Source: Puccinia triticina
Lineage: Eukaryota; Basidiomycota; Pucciniomycetes; Pucciniales; Pucciniaceae
Direction: 5' to 3'
NCBI RefSeq assembly: GCF_026914185.1
Contig: NC_070564.1
Span: 5,642,001 to 5,706,000 of the forward strand
Length of the DNA: 64,000 nucleotides
Shown here: one piece after another, positions 18,262-30,686 of the stretch
Layout: every line of letters begins with the position of its first letter
Numbering within the stretch: the first letter of the stretch is position 1
Notes under the pieces: generated by a model
The model's input: only the letters and a program-made list of their open reading frames with translations
Database searches by the model: none
What the model was told of the DNA's origin: nothing
Program-made: the position numbers and the translations under genes

Positions 18262-20900
18262 TCAGTAGTAGCCAGTGGTGGGGTTGGTGTTTGAGATGGG
18301 CAAACTGGAGAGGGGCGAATTAACTGTGTCGGTAACCGATCCGACGACAGGTAGGTTACCGGATAGAACCGGGGCGACCAATGTGGATGGGTTGACTGGA
18401 AGAGAGCTTAAGGGTGCTCCAGAGGTTCCAGTGCTGGCTAGCTGGCCCAGGGGTAAGGTTGAGAGGACTGGGCTGACCAAAGTGGATGGGTCGACTGGGA
18501 GGGAGCTCAAGGGGGATCCAGAGGTGCCGTCACCGCCTGATGGGTTAGAGATGACCCGGTTGACCAAGCTTGCCGGGTCAAGAGGGAGAGAGCTCAACGG
18601 GGCTCCGGGAATCACGTTGCCAACAGATTGAGCCACCGGCAAGTTCGAAAGAATAGGGCTGACCAAGGTAGTTGGGTCGACTGGTAGACCGTTCAAGGGG
18701 CTCCCGGCACTGGGTCCGACTGGCACGTTTGAGAGGATCGGGCTGACCAACCCAGTGGGGTCGACCGGGAGACTGTTCAAGGGGCTGGCGACTCCGGCTG
18801 GTAAGTTAGAGAGTATCGGGCTGACCAAAGTGGATGGGTCGACTGGAAGGGAGCTGACACCGCCGGGCGGGTTAGAGATGACACGGTTGACCAAGCTTGC
18901 CGGGTCAAGAGGGAGAGAGTTCAACGGGGCTCCAGGAATCACGTTGCTAACAGATTGAGTTACCGGCAAGTTCGACAGAATAGGGTTGACCAAGGTAGTT
19001 GGGTCGACTGGTAGACCGTCCAAGGGGCTCCCGGCACTGGGTCCGACTGGCACGTTTGAGAGGATCGGGCTGACCAACCCAGTGGGGTCGACCGGGAGAC
19101 TGTTCAAGGGGCTGGCGACTCCGGCTGGTAGGTTAGAGAGTATCGGGCTGACCAAAGTGGATGGGTCGACTGGGAGGGAGCTCGAGGGAGATCCGGAACT
19201 TCCGGCGCCGCCTACTGGAAGGCCTGAGAGGATCGGGCTGACCAGAGTGGATGGGTCGACTGGAAGGGAGCTCACATCACCTAATGGGTTAGAGATGACT
19301 CGATTGACCACGTTTGCGGGGTCCACAGGGAGAGAGCTCAAGGGGGATCCGGAGATAATGTTGCCAACGGATTGATCTCCTGGCAAGTTGGATAGGATGG
19401 GGCTGACCAAACCAGTTGGGTTGGTGAGAGTGTCCAAAGGCGTTCCGGGGCCTTGAGTGTAGCCGTTTGACTGGCCCACAGGCAAGTTCGAAAGGATCGG
19501 ACTGACCAGAGTGGAGGGGTCCACCGGGAGAGAGCTCAAGGGGGATCCGGAGCTTCCGTCAACAATTGGCAAGTTGGAGATGACTCGATTGGCCAAGTTA
19601 GTAGGGTCAACTGGGAGAGAACTCAAGGTGGATCCGGGGATGATGTTGCCGCCTGATTGGCCACCGGGCAAGTTGGAGATAACTGGGTTAACCAAGGTGG
19701 ACGGGTCGAGAGGAAGGGAGCTTAAAGGGGATCCGGCATTCCCGTTACCGACAACCGGTAAGCCGGAGAGGATGGGGCTAGCCACAGTTGAGGGGTCGAC
19801 CGGAAGAGATCCTATGGGAGATTGGCCAACTGGCAAGTTGGAGAAGACTCGGTTGACTACATTGGTTGGTTCTGATACTGGGAGAGCGCTTGCGATGCCC
19901 CCTACTGGAATACTTGAAATGATGGGACTGATAATGCTAGTTGGGTCAGAGGGAATAGGCACTGGAAGGCCGCTATCGGAACCACCGGGGTTGCCGCCAA
20001 CGATTGGTAAAGGAAGGTTGGATAGGTTCGGGGTGATGCCGGCCAGATTAGGGAGAGTGGAATGGATCAAGTTGCTGGCTTGTCGCGAGCCGCCCACAGG
20101 CAAGTTGGAGATTAAGGAAGACGGGTCTTGGGCAACATTTGGGATGGTCGAGTGGATTGTGTTGGTGACTTGGGACAAAGGGAGGGCATCTCCGTAAGCA
20201 CCATTACCAGCAGTCTGGCCGATTGGCAACTGCTCGATGACTGGGGTGACTAGGTGCGACGGGGCTGAGAGAGGGCTTGAGGTTGTGGAAGACACAATGT
20301 CGCCCGGGACATGGACCGGAAGCTGATGGGTGACATCCTCACGGAAGTGCTCAATAGCTCTGAGGAGCGCATCAGCAGGCTGGGGAGCGTGGGATTCGAC
20401 CTCAGCTGGAACTTCGTGGGTGGCCTTGTGTGCGACAGGCTTGATCAAAAACGTGAGCTTATCGAGCGGCGAGCCGTGATTGGTGTCGGAAGGAGTGGGC
20501 TGGGTGTAGCCATCCCGGTCAGAGGATTGGGCTCCGGGGATGATAGTCCGGAGCGCCGATTTGGAAGAACCGGGCCGGGCGTCCGACGCGCCGTGGACAC
20601 TGGAGTGGACACGGCCGACGGCATCGTCGGAGTCGGACGTTTTATCTTCATGGGTGTCGTCCTCCTCCTTCGTCGAGTTCATGTCACCACGCTCAGCTGG
20701 TGCTCTCTTCGCAAGGACAGGAGTGGAGATGTTTGCCTGGGCGCCATGAGGCGCAACGACACGCGCATCAGAGATATTTGCTAAACGAAAGGGAACGCAA
20801 GAAGACGATCAGGAAGAGCTTAAAAACCGACAGAACCTAGGGATGTATGCAACTCACCATTCAGGGCAATCAGTCCAGCAACAACGTAAGCGATACGCAT
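18262..20900 (-). CDS. Secreted hydrophobic repeat protein
   Basis: Exon 1 (20900-20858) and exon 2 (20780-18262) are joined by a 77-nt intron (GTGAGT to TTTAG) to give about 853 residues. The N-terminus MRIAYVVAGLIALNA is a compact signal peptide. A Kex2-like dibasic site (VLAKR then APAERG) follows near residue 38, then an acidic, Ser/Thr-rich stretch. From about residue 200 to the end the protein is more than 20 tandem units of ~22-28 residues built on SSLPVDPSTLVSPILSNLPVG. Blocks of several units are themselves duplicated (compare 18600-18960 with 18960-19380). There are no Cys-rich motifs. It may be a cell-wall or surface protein or a candidate effector; no function is proven. A TATA box lies ~140 bp upstream. 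The first intron right after the signal peptide is common in fungal secreted proteins. Confidence 0.85.
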
Positions 20901-21036
20901 CTTGTATGGCTGGTATTTTTAAACGGAAAGTAAATAATTAACGGATTAGGAGGGTGGTTGGGGAAAGTTAGAAGCTCTGTGAGGGAACAGTTGTGGGATG
21001 GTGGGTAAGGAGCATTTAACGGAGCTCGTGGCCTGA

Positions 21037-21045
21037 CTATTTATA
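21037..21045 (-). promoter_or_regulatory. TATA box of the secreted repeat protein
   Basis: TATAAATAG on the minus strand, 137-145 bp upstream of the ATG at 20900. This is a strong match to the TATA consensus at a spacing that allows a ~100-nt leader. Confidence 0.6.
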
Positions 21046-21433
21046 GAAAATACTGGTGGCCTGGATTCCCTCTCTCCCCATACCGTTGCGCACCGGATCA
21101 ATTCCAACATGGACTGCTTGTCGACTTGATAGGGGATGGCTTGCGGGGGCCGACGCCCGCAAGGCTATTGAAAACAAGGATCTCAGGGCCCGGTCTGATA
21201 AGCCTGGACTCAAAGCCGAGTAGGCTGGATTGCATACCAGGCTTGATGTCTTGCTTAATGGCTTGCCGGATGCCCAGCTCGGCCTGACATTTCTCTTGCC
21301 TGCCATCTCTCGTCGTTGCCCTCAAGCCTCAGGCGGACTATCTGGGTCTTGATTCGCCGTGCTGCGCTTCGGTCTTCCAAAAAGGATGGTCCCACCTGGT
21401 CCCGCCGTCGAGCCGGAAACCAAAGTAACCAAA

Positions 21434-21511
21434 TGCCTCAACAGTGAGTCGAACACTGGACCTTTTGCTAGCGCATACTAGGCAAACGCTCTACCACTGG
21501 GCTACTGAGGC
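21434..21511 (-). tRNA. tRNA-Thr(AGU) with a 6-nt intron
   Basis: The minus strand folds into a full cloverleaf: acceptor GCCTCAG/TTGAGGC with discriminator A, D arm AGCCCAGTGGTAGAGCG, anticodon stem TTTGC/GCAAA and T arm CAGTG-TTCGACT-CACTG. The anticodon loop is 13 nt, read as CTAGTA plus a 6-nt intron TGCGCT plus A. This puts the intron at the canonical site 3' of base 37 and gives anticodon AGT. Confidence 0.9.
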
Positions 21512-22828
21512 TGAACAATGAAAATCTTCACATTGTAAGCTATATAATGCGTTAAATACTAGATGCAATAGTATTCCCCTCCAGTTCTTCTTGGTGAAAC
21601 AAATGGCAATCCAGAAGGATACGTAGGTGGTGATGTGGCACCCAGAAATAAAATTATTTATGAGTCGGGCCAATGCCAATAAAACTTATCGCGACGGCCC
21701 TAAGTGGCGCAAGGCCATGGAAGAAACAGCCCCACATCCTGGGCTCTGGCATGTAAAACAAGGCACACGTTGGCCATGACGTTATGCCTCTCCCATCCTC
21801 AATCTGTGTCATGTGTCTTGGGTGAGACCCATCCGACAGCCTTGGTGGGACAAGTAGTATGAGTTCGCAGGGGTTTTTCAACAGGGAAGTTGAATGGTGA
21901 GCGCTATTGGTGAGATGCGGCGGCGGTACTGAAGGCTATAGAGACAATTCAGGCCGAAATGCACAAGTTTATGTCCAAAACCCCGTAGTTCCCCGTGTTT
22001 TTACCCTTTTTTTTATGCTTAACTTTTGCCAAGAACTTGCAGAGGTCGGAAGTTGGAGAACAGGGTAGATCTGGTCGTTGGGAGTGGAGGAGCCAAGATT
22101 GCCACTCAGTTGTCTTCCAAGCCACAGTCAAAACCACCTGGAATACCCAGCGGCCAAGTACAAGAAAGATTGCATCTTGCAGGGACAGAGCCAGGAAAAC
22201 AGGATTTAAAGCAAGCCAGGGCCCAGCAATCCGTGATTGTCACCCACAAGAATAGTCTTTACCGTGATTGGCTCGGAATCGGCACGTTTTGTTATTTACG
22301 TAAAATAAGATCGAGAAAACCCAATTTATTTAGCAGAAGAGAGACCCCTTGAGATGAGTACTTTAAGCACCACTTCCTTTTATAAGCCCATGACTCCAGT
22401 TTTCCTCGCCTACTTGTAGCTCCTTGTCCATCCAGCAACGGCACGACGTTCCATTGACAAAGTGTTCGTTGTACACTTTGGAAAAGGTGTGCGCTTACAA
22501 AGTCGTGAACCCTTTCTAAAGAGCCGAGTTCCAATCTGATTTCCAGGCCAAATTGCTCAATCAACCAGCCCAACGGTACATGTGAACGTGACCACCTATC
22601 CCTGAAGAACTCTTCGCCCTCAACACACAATTACCAGTCAACAAAAACAACCCCAAACGACAGCAAATAATACAAGCAGCACAAACAATTAGCTCACCGA
22701 TAACCATTAACCTCTCATCTTCAGCTCGACTACTTCGTATCTGATCAGCCGGAGTCCTCTGTCAACCCACTCCAGTCCGACTTCAATCAGGTGAGCATAG
22801 ATAGCCAAGCTTGTTAGGTACACTACTT
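21512..22828. other. Intergenic region, no supported gene
   Basis: Open frames here are short and lack recognisable motifs or clear splice structure. The longest minus-strand one (22630-22292, 112 codons) has no ATG-supported family signature. Confidence 0.4.
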
Positions 22829-23004
22829 CGTTTCTTTCTTTCTTTCTTTCTTTTCCTTTCTTTCTTTTCCTTTCTTTCTTTTCCTTTCTTTCTTTTCCTT
22901 TCTTTCTTTTCCTTTCTTTCTTTTCCTTTCTTTCTTTTCCTTTCTTTCTTTTCCTTTCTTTCTTTTCCTTTCTTTCTTTTCCTTTCTTTCTTTTCCTTTC
23001 TTTT
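22829..23004 (+). repeat. Pyrimidine minisatellite, 14-bp unit
   Basis: About 12 tandem copies of CCTTTCTTTCTTTT. Nearly all bases are pyrimidines on the plus strand, so triplex (H-DNA) formation is possible. Confidence 0.95.
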
Positions 23005-24966
23005 TTGACCATCTTCCGGTATCTGTCAGGGTTTGTTGTCCTGAAATCCCGCCCAGTGAATCTCCTCAGGTCCGACTACAAATGCTCCGTAGTCCACCTG
23101 ACCCAGCCCTGCTCTTCCGGTTTTTCCAATAACCCCCCCCCCCCCCCCCCCTTATGGAAAACACAACAGCAACAACCTTAATAGAATCCGATTCCCCTTC
23201 TTCCCTCCGTCTCCTCCTGCCCGGGGTGGATAATATCGCTGGTGTCATTCGTTGGACTCTAGCTGCTTAGGCAAGCAAAGCTGTGCGCCCCCCAGCCCCC
23301 CCAGCCCGATCTACCCAACTCCCCCTTCCTCTGGGCAGGCCCCCCGCCCCCCCCCCCCCCCCCCCATCATCTTTCGTCATCTCTAAACCCACCACTCTCG
23401 ACTCTCGCTCTTCGCCCTCGCCCCCGCGCTTTGCTCGGCAGGGCCCGTCTTGACCATTCGTCTGCACATATCAGGCTTTGCTTGGTCTTTTCGGCTCGCT
23501 CATGCAGCACACACACAGACAGCCCACAGGGATGTGTATCCAACCTGATGAGGATATATTTATGTTCTGTCGATGCTCTCACCAGGCGGACACCCTTACA
23601 CGGGATTCGATCAAAGACTCATTGCTTGAAGGAGCTTGATAGACCCAAAGAGAGATACATACATACACTGATCGGCTGGCGCAAACCTCAATAAATATGT
23701 CCATAAATAAATAAATATTTTGGATTCAATCCCCACACGCACAGGCTGGAGCAGAGAGGAGGAGGAGCAGGAGGATCGTCAGACGCTTTCGGCCTCAAGC
23801 CCAAGCCAAGAGACTACACTCCTGATCCCAGTCATCCCAGCCCACCCCTTGACACTTTGTCCAGCCAAGCAAGGCTGCTTACTGCAGTGAGAGATCTCCA
23901 ATCTCGTGCTGGATCTGAGCCGGGGAACTGCCACCAAGGCCCTCCACCTTGGGCCTCTTCTTGGCTCTAATCAGCAACGATTGAGTTATGCCTTCCCAGC
24001 CCAAGTTTTGCAGCAACCAGCACGTCCTCGCCAACTCACCACCCAAGGAAGATCGCAACACGCGAACAGCCGGCCCACTGCCTTGGCCGCCGGATCCGGC
24101 TGAACCCAGCCTGGGCTACTACAAACTTCCCGCCGAGCTTGCTTACACACGTTGCTGGTAGAAGAAGATCCACGAGATCTACGGGCTCGAGATCGCCATT
24201 ATTCACCAGCCGGCTAGATTGGATATGTAGTGAGCTCTACGGCTATCCAAACAACCGCTGACGCGAAGCCATGGCCTGCTCGGTGGTTTTGGCTCGTCTC
24301 TTTCTTTCTCTCTGGGCTTGGGGGAGAGTGGGGAGGGGTGCTGGATGGATGGGCGGGAGGAGGACAACGACAGTGCTGGCCAGGCCATCCCAGCAGGCTT
24401 GAGTGGATGTGTTTCTCGTTGTGTTTGCTGGGACCGGGTGGTCATGTGTCATGTACAGCATGTGTGAAGGCAGTGGATGATGCGTTGGGATTATTACATA
24501 ACTGACTGATGGTTGAAATGGGTTTTGTCCCTTTTTTTCCCTCCCCCCTCCCCTTTTTGGCGCTATTCTACTCGAATTTTATTTGTTTAGTTACAGTTTT
24601 GTGTGTGTTTTTTTCCGTCCGCTCTTCGTTCGTCCCCCCGCTGACTCTTTCAGCCTTTTCGCTCTACTCCCATCTACAACCAACCAACTCCAACCCACAC
24701 AAGACGAACAGCCAGCCCACCACCACCCCAACTGCTCGGCCTGACACCCACCCACCAGCCTCCCTCTCTGCTCAGGAAGCCTCAGACTGCCCACTTCTCT
24801 AGCCAAAACACAACCGCCCTAAGCGCAGTCTCCTCCCTCGAACCTTCCTCTACCTCTCTCTCGAACTGCCTTACGCGCCTCATCCTTACCGACCTCACAG
24901 CCTGCTCAAGCCTCTTTGAAGCCGCCGCTACCATCAGACCTGCCGATAACCAGTCCTTGATTCAAT
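23005..24966. other. CDC42 upstream region with poly-C runs
   Basis: Two 19-nt C runs (23133-23151 and 23347-23365), pyrimidine-rich tracts, and a C/T-rich probable 5' leader just before 24967. No coding region is supported. Confidence 0.5.
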
Positions 24967-26092
<1,126 letters not shown>

Positions 26093-27228
26093 AAGAGCTT
26101 GACTGCACCGATGGATGTCCCAGGCCCTCATCCACCCGTCCCCCATATCCACCATCTGGCCTGATCAGACTTATTCTGCCAAGTATCAGTGCCCCGATTG
26201 AAGACTTCTTCCCCTCTATCTCTCTTTTTGACCAGACGGTTAAGGCTCCGCAACCTCTTGTCGAAAGGAGTCATTGTACACAAGAAGTCGTTGATGCCTT
26301 TTTTCCCCACTCGAGCTCGGTATTGTGAAAATATATAATTGATAAAAAAAGAAAAAGATGATCCTCTTTCCGTTTTTTTATCCTCATTATCTTTTTTTTG
26401 GTTCTTTATTATTTCCCCCCGCTCCCCGTCTGATGTGACATGCTGCTGCTTCTTCCCGACACTCCCACTAAACAAAGACTTTATTTTTGACCCGACAGAG
26501 ACCGGCCCTGACCCTACGTTTTTGTGTGCTGCTGCTTTGCTACTCCCACCCCCACCCCACAGATCTAGTTGTTTGTTATGTTTGTTGTTTTTTGGTGGCT
26601 TTGTGTTGACACGACGGGGATAATGATTCCACTCGACCGGGCTCTTGGACTCTCGTTCCAAGAACCGATCAATCCTTTTTGTTGCGACTATTATTATCCT
26701 TGTTTTTTGTTCCTCTTTGTTTTTTTTTTTCTTTCCCTCGTCATACATATGCGCACCTTAAAACCAAACACCCTTCAATTTCGTTCTCATCTTTTTTGGA
26801 CCGACCGTTTCTCGTCTGCTGTCTCCTCTCAATCCTCTTTATACACCCCACACACATATATAACAGCCGCCTGAAACCTCACAAACACACACGAACGAAA
26901 TGCTCTTCCAATCTTTTTCTTTCAGGCTTGTGACTCCTCTCTCGGGGACTGTTTCCTACCTCTTTTATGAGCCATCCTGTTCCTTTTCTGTCGTACGCTG
27001 TCTTCCACCACGTCTGAATCCGGTTCCTCTTTTTTTGATCTCTTGTCATCCTGCTGATCGATCTCATATACATTATAATATACGAATCTACTTCAAAAAA
27101 AAATCTCTCCCGTTTCTCGCCTTTTTCAGTTGAGGATGAGAAGTGTGGATGATGAGCTGCCACTTCCTGAGGGCTGGGGAGATGTCGTGAGAGAGGGACT
27201 TTGGCAGCTCAAGGTGTACCATCTTTTC
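26093..27228. other. CDC42 3' region, no other gene
   Basis: Pyrimidine-rich DNA with T runs, consistent with a 3' UTR and intergenic spacer. Open frames are low complexity and I do not support any. Confidence 0.45.
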
Positions 27229-27498
27229 GGGGCGCAACCAACCCCGATTCCTTGATGCATGAATCCTTGCACAACAACCAGCAACAACTCGTGCATCTAT
27301 TTTTTGTAGGGAAGTAGGGTTGCAAATATAAGTAGACACAGAGCTATTGTCATTGATGGAAGCGGGGCGCAACCTACCCCGATTCCTTGATGCATGAATC
27401 CTTGCACAACAACCAGCAACAACTCGTGCATCTATTTTTTGTAGGGAAGTAGGGTTGCAAATATAAGTAGACACAGAGCTATTGTCATTGATGGAAGT
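27229..27498. repeat. Recent 135-bp tandem duplication
   Basis: Copies 27229-27363 and 27364-27498 differ at very few positions (for example CAACCAACC versus CAACCTACC). The unit is 45 codons, and a minus-strand frame (27510-27088) stays open through both copies. Coding status is doubtful because no family motif is visible. Confidence 0.95.
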
Positions 27499-29314
27499 AT
27501 GTCTCTTCACCCAAGCCCTCTCTCCCTTAATCTACTTGCCCCCTGATTGCTTTATTGTTATTCCACTCTAGCACCTTCCGCTTGGATTCTGCGGAACAAC
27601 ATGGTGATAGTGGTTGACTGTGACACATGTCATAGACCTGTAGATTGAATACGTATAGCTTCTAGGCCCTGTTTGATCCCGTCATAATAAGGGCAATCTT
27701 GGTCAAGAAACCTCACCCTCTGAGGAATGGAAATCATTATCTTGTTTGAGCCTACCTGCCTAAACATGATTCATCACATCCACAATCCAAACCGGTTTTC
27801 TTTAGTCTATGGAAATTAGCAGCTATTACATACGTCATAAAAACATGGTTCTTCTACTTTCATCTTCTTGAGCCAGTCCAAGAAAGTGATTTCTTCCGTT
27901 GGAATTCTGTCTTTCCACTTGTCCCTAAAGTCCCTTTCTTTTCTCAATCCACCTTCTCCACCTATTTTAGCCTCCTCAATAAACTAGTCATCAGAGCAAA
28001 AAACATCATACACTTATTTTGCCCCCTCACTGTATGGTCTGTCTATTATATATGTCATATATGCCTTTGGGGGTTGGAAATTGACTCCCAAAAATTCAAT
28101 TTCCAACTCCCAAATGTTGCTGACGTCCTGAGGACCGCCAATTGACATCCGCTGCGGGTCGCCAGGACCCAAAATTGGTCCGGGGTTTTTTTGGGAGTTG
28201 GAATACAAATTCCGCTGTCAAGAGTGGGAGTCAAAAATTTAATTATACAAAAAATGGGGAAAATAAAGAAAAATATATATCTCCCCACTGCGGCGCCCAA
28301 GCCCCCCCCCCCCCCCCCCCCAAATTTTTACAGCGTGCAGAAGACCCTTTAAAGGGAACATGGTGAGCTGCGCGTCATTATCTCATCCCAGGAAAGGTGT
28401 GTGCTACTGTGGGTCTGATTTGGCGGATTTCCTACCAAGGAAGACTACCAAACCTTAGCCACGGTGCCCCAAAATGCCCCAAAATGCCCCAAAATTTCAC
28501 AGCACTGATTTGAATAAATTATTGAATAATGGTTAGCTTCTAGGCAGTAACCCACTAACAGAGGTTAATTTTGAGGGGGTGGGGGCTTTTGGTCATATCT
28601 CCTACTAAGGTACTTATCCGGCATATTCATAACTTTTGTTTACCATGCACCAAATAACTAAAAATTATAAGATTTGTGGTTAAATTGGTTGAGTGCATCC
28701 CAGTTAAACTGGGATGACTTCATCCCAGCCAAATATGCTGGCAGTGTATATGCACAAAGGCAAAAATACCAGAGCAGGCAAGAGTCCGCTCTCTATTTTG
28801 ATTGATGATAATGAAAGAAAATGGACTTAGAACTTATTCATTGGTTGATGAGATGACTCTTTATCATCATAGAATGATCAGCTCAATGTCTTACAACTGT
28901 TATTTATACTCTTAGGTCCTTACTTGGATACAAGCCTACTGCATCTTTTATCTAACTTACAGGGCTTTGGAAAAATGGTGCAGGGGTCTAGCAAAGTTTT
29001 TTGTATCAACAGAAAACATTTCTCCTATCAGCCTTTTGCTTATTTCTAAGCCTAGCTAGGGACACAGTAACTCAACAATCTTCTCTCCTGATCTTTGAGA
29101 AGAATTGGGTTTGGTTTTTCCTGATCAACTTCTTCTATCAGACCGGGAGGGTCGGTGGTCTATAGAGTGCCATCTCCCGAGAGCTGCTGAGCCATCAAAG
29201 TACCTGATCCTCACTTCAGACACAAATGTAACTGCCAAGTTTCCTACATCTTAGATTTGGGTCAGGCTAAAATCTATAGGATCGCCAGTTTCTATGCATG
29301 GAATCATTCTCTAA
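27499..29314. other. Repeat-derived spacer
   Basis: Holds a short inverted unit at 28069-28110 (TTGGAAATTGA ... TCAATTTCCAA) with ACTCCCAAA motifs, resembling the MULE termini at 60 and 63 kb. It also has a 20-nt C run (28302-28321), three copies of AAAATGCCCC near 28470-28495, and a 130-bp segment (29003-29136) that recurs at 46912-47045 upstream of a Gag remnant, so probably an LTR or leader fragment. Confidence 0.5.
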
Positions 29315-29463
29315 GGCCCCGTTTGGAGCCAATATAATTGCGCAATATAATCTGGAGTTTGTGACATCTGATCAAGTTTTGGCGGACCTGATCAGATGTC
29401 ACATAGGATGTCAGGCAAAAAAACTCATATATTGCCCGGATCATATTGGCTCCAAACAGGGCC
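29315..29463. mobile_element. Harbinger/Tourist-type MITE (149 bp)
   Basis: Terminal inverted repeats GGCCCCGTTTGGAGCCAATA and its near-complement (one mismatch), flanked by TAA at 29312-29314 and 29464-29466. An inner inverted repeat ACATCTGATCA/TGATCAGATGT lies inside. A three-base TWA duplication and a GGCC..GTTTGG end are typical of PIF/Harbinger MITEs. Confidence 0.85.
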
Positions 29464-29642
29464 TAAGTCAAACGTCCCGCCAGCCCATACTGCGGGATGT
29501 TTTTTCTTCTTCTGAAGATGCAAGTTGGATTATGTGTTGGTGAAAGGTCTGGATTCTTTCTTGTGGTTCACAAATCACATGCCGACTAAAAACCTTCAAG
29601 TAACACGAAAGGAAGCCACCTATTCGCAACGGAAAATTCTTA

Positions 29643-30433
29643 GGCCCCGTTTGGCAGCAGTAATGTCATGTGATGACATGCACTTACCTAATGTGATACA
29701 CATCACTTGTGTATTTCATATATTTCTACATAACTCAAGTGTTTGGCAGACACTCGAGTCATGTACTTTGATCTACATAACAAGCTGCATGGCCGATACA
29801 TACCGGCCATTGGATTGTGTATTTGATGGCCGGTAGAAATGCTCATCGAGGCGAGTTCAAGGTCGTTTCGATGACCAACTTGATCGTTCATCGAGATCAG
29901 GGAGTACATATACATACATGTAGACTCTTTGATGAACGATAGAATTGGTCACCAAAGGGAATACGAGGTCATCTCCCTTTGATGAATGACTGTATCGGTC
30001 ATCAAGGGATCATCCACTCCCGATAATGGCCGACACAGTTGGTCGCTAACGAGGATGGTTGGTAGATCCAACCTTGCAGGGGGCATATTCTCTTGATGAG
30101 CAGGTGTGTTGGAATCAATGGGAGTGGAGTGTGGACTAAGTTCGATGGCCGGTACAAAGTCTGTACCGGCCATCGAGGGGAGTACCGGAACAAATGTACT
30201 GGTGGGAGGGTATGGTTGGGGATGTGTTGTGTAAGTGTGCCGTTATCATCCCAAATACACCCCCAGGATGTGGGAAATGGCGGGGATGATGAGCGGTGAT
30301 GACGAAAGTCGTGATGACCTTCATCACTTCTCAAATTTGCCAAACGCGCGAGTGATATGATTTGGGCCTCGGTGAGGCCCGGTTATAGAAAAGCAGTAGT
30401 TATTACATAACATCACTGCTGCCAAACGGGGCC
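29643..30433. mobile_element. Harbinger-type MITE (791 bp) carrying a dyad array
   Basis: Terminal inverted repeats GGCCCCGTTTGGCAGCAGT and its perfect complement, flanked by TTA at 29640-29642 and 30434-30436. The inside has GATGRCC-type dyads: a 13-bp-arm hairpin CGATGGCCGGTAC ... GTACCGGCCATCG near 30143-30175, and several GATGA..GGTCATC half-sites, degenerate relatives of the array at 60.2-61.2 kb. No coding region. Confidence 0.88.
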
Positions 30434-30686
30434 TTATTAAGTTTTCTTATTGAGGGTTATTAAAGCAATCATCGATGGAATGAAGGATTCAGAGACTCGC
30501 CCAATCGGGCAAAGTTAAACAGGTACCATTAGCCTCGGGTAGGTCGAGATTTGAGGGGTTTGAAGACGAAGCGAGGCAATCAAAATGATGTAAAGAATCA
30601 AATCAACTGCATCAAAAGAAAAAGTTTCCAAGAGAGGGAAAAGACATACTAGGTACGAAGAAGAAGCAAAACCAGTACGAGCGAGT

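Noticed and set aside
22015..22630. Overlapping plus and minus frames of about 100 codons
   Set aside because: Neither strand has a recognisable domain or consistent splice structure.
22829..23004. CRISPR-like array of regular short repeats
   Set aside because: Plain 14-bp pyrimidine minisatellite without spacers, in a eukaryotic genome.
26128..26748. 206-codon minus-strand open frame downstream of CDC42
   Set aside because: Lys/Gly-rich low-complexity translation of pyrimidine-rich 3' DNA, with no motif or splice support.
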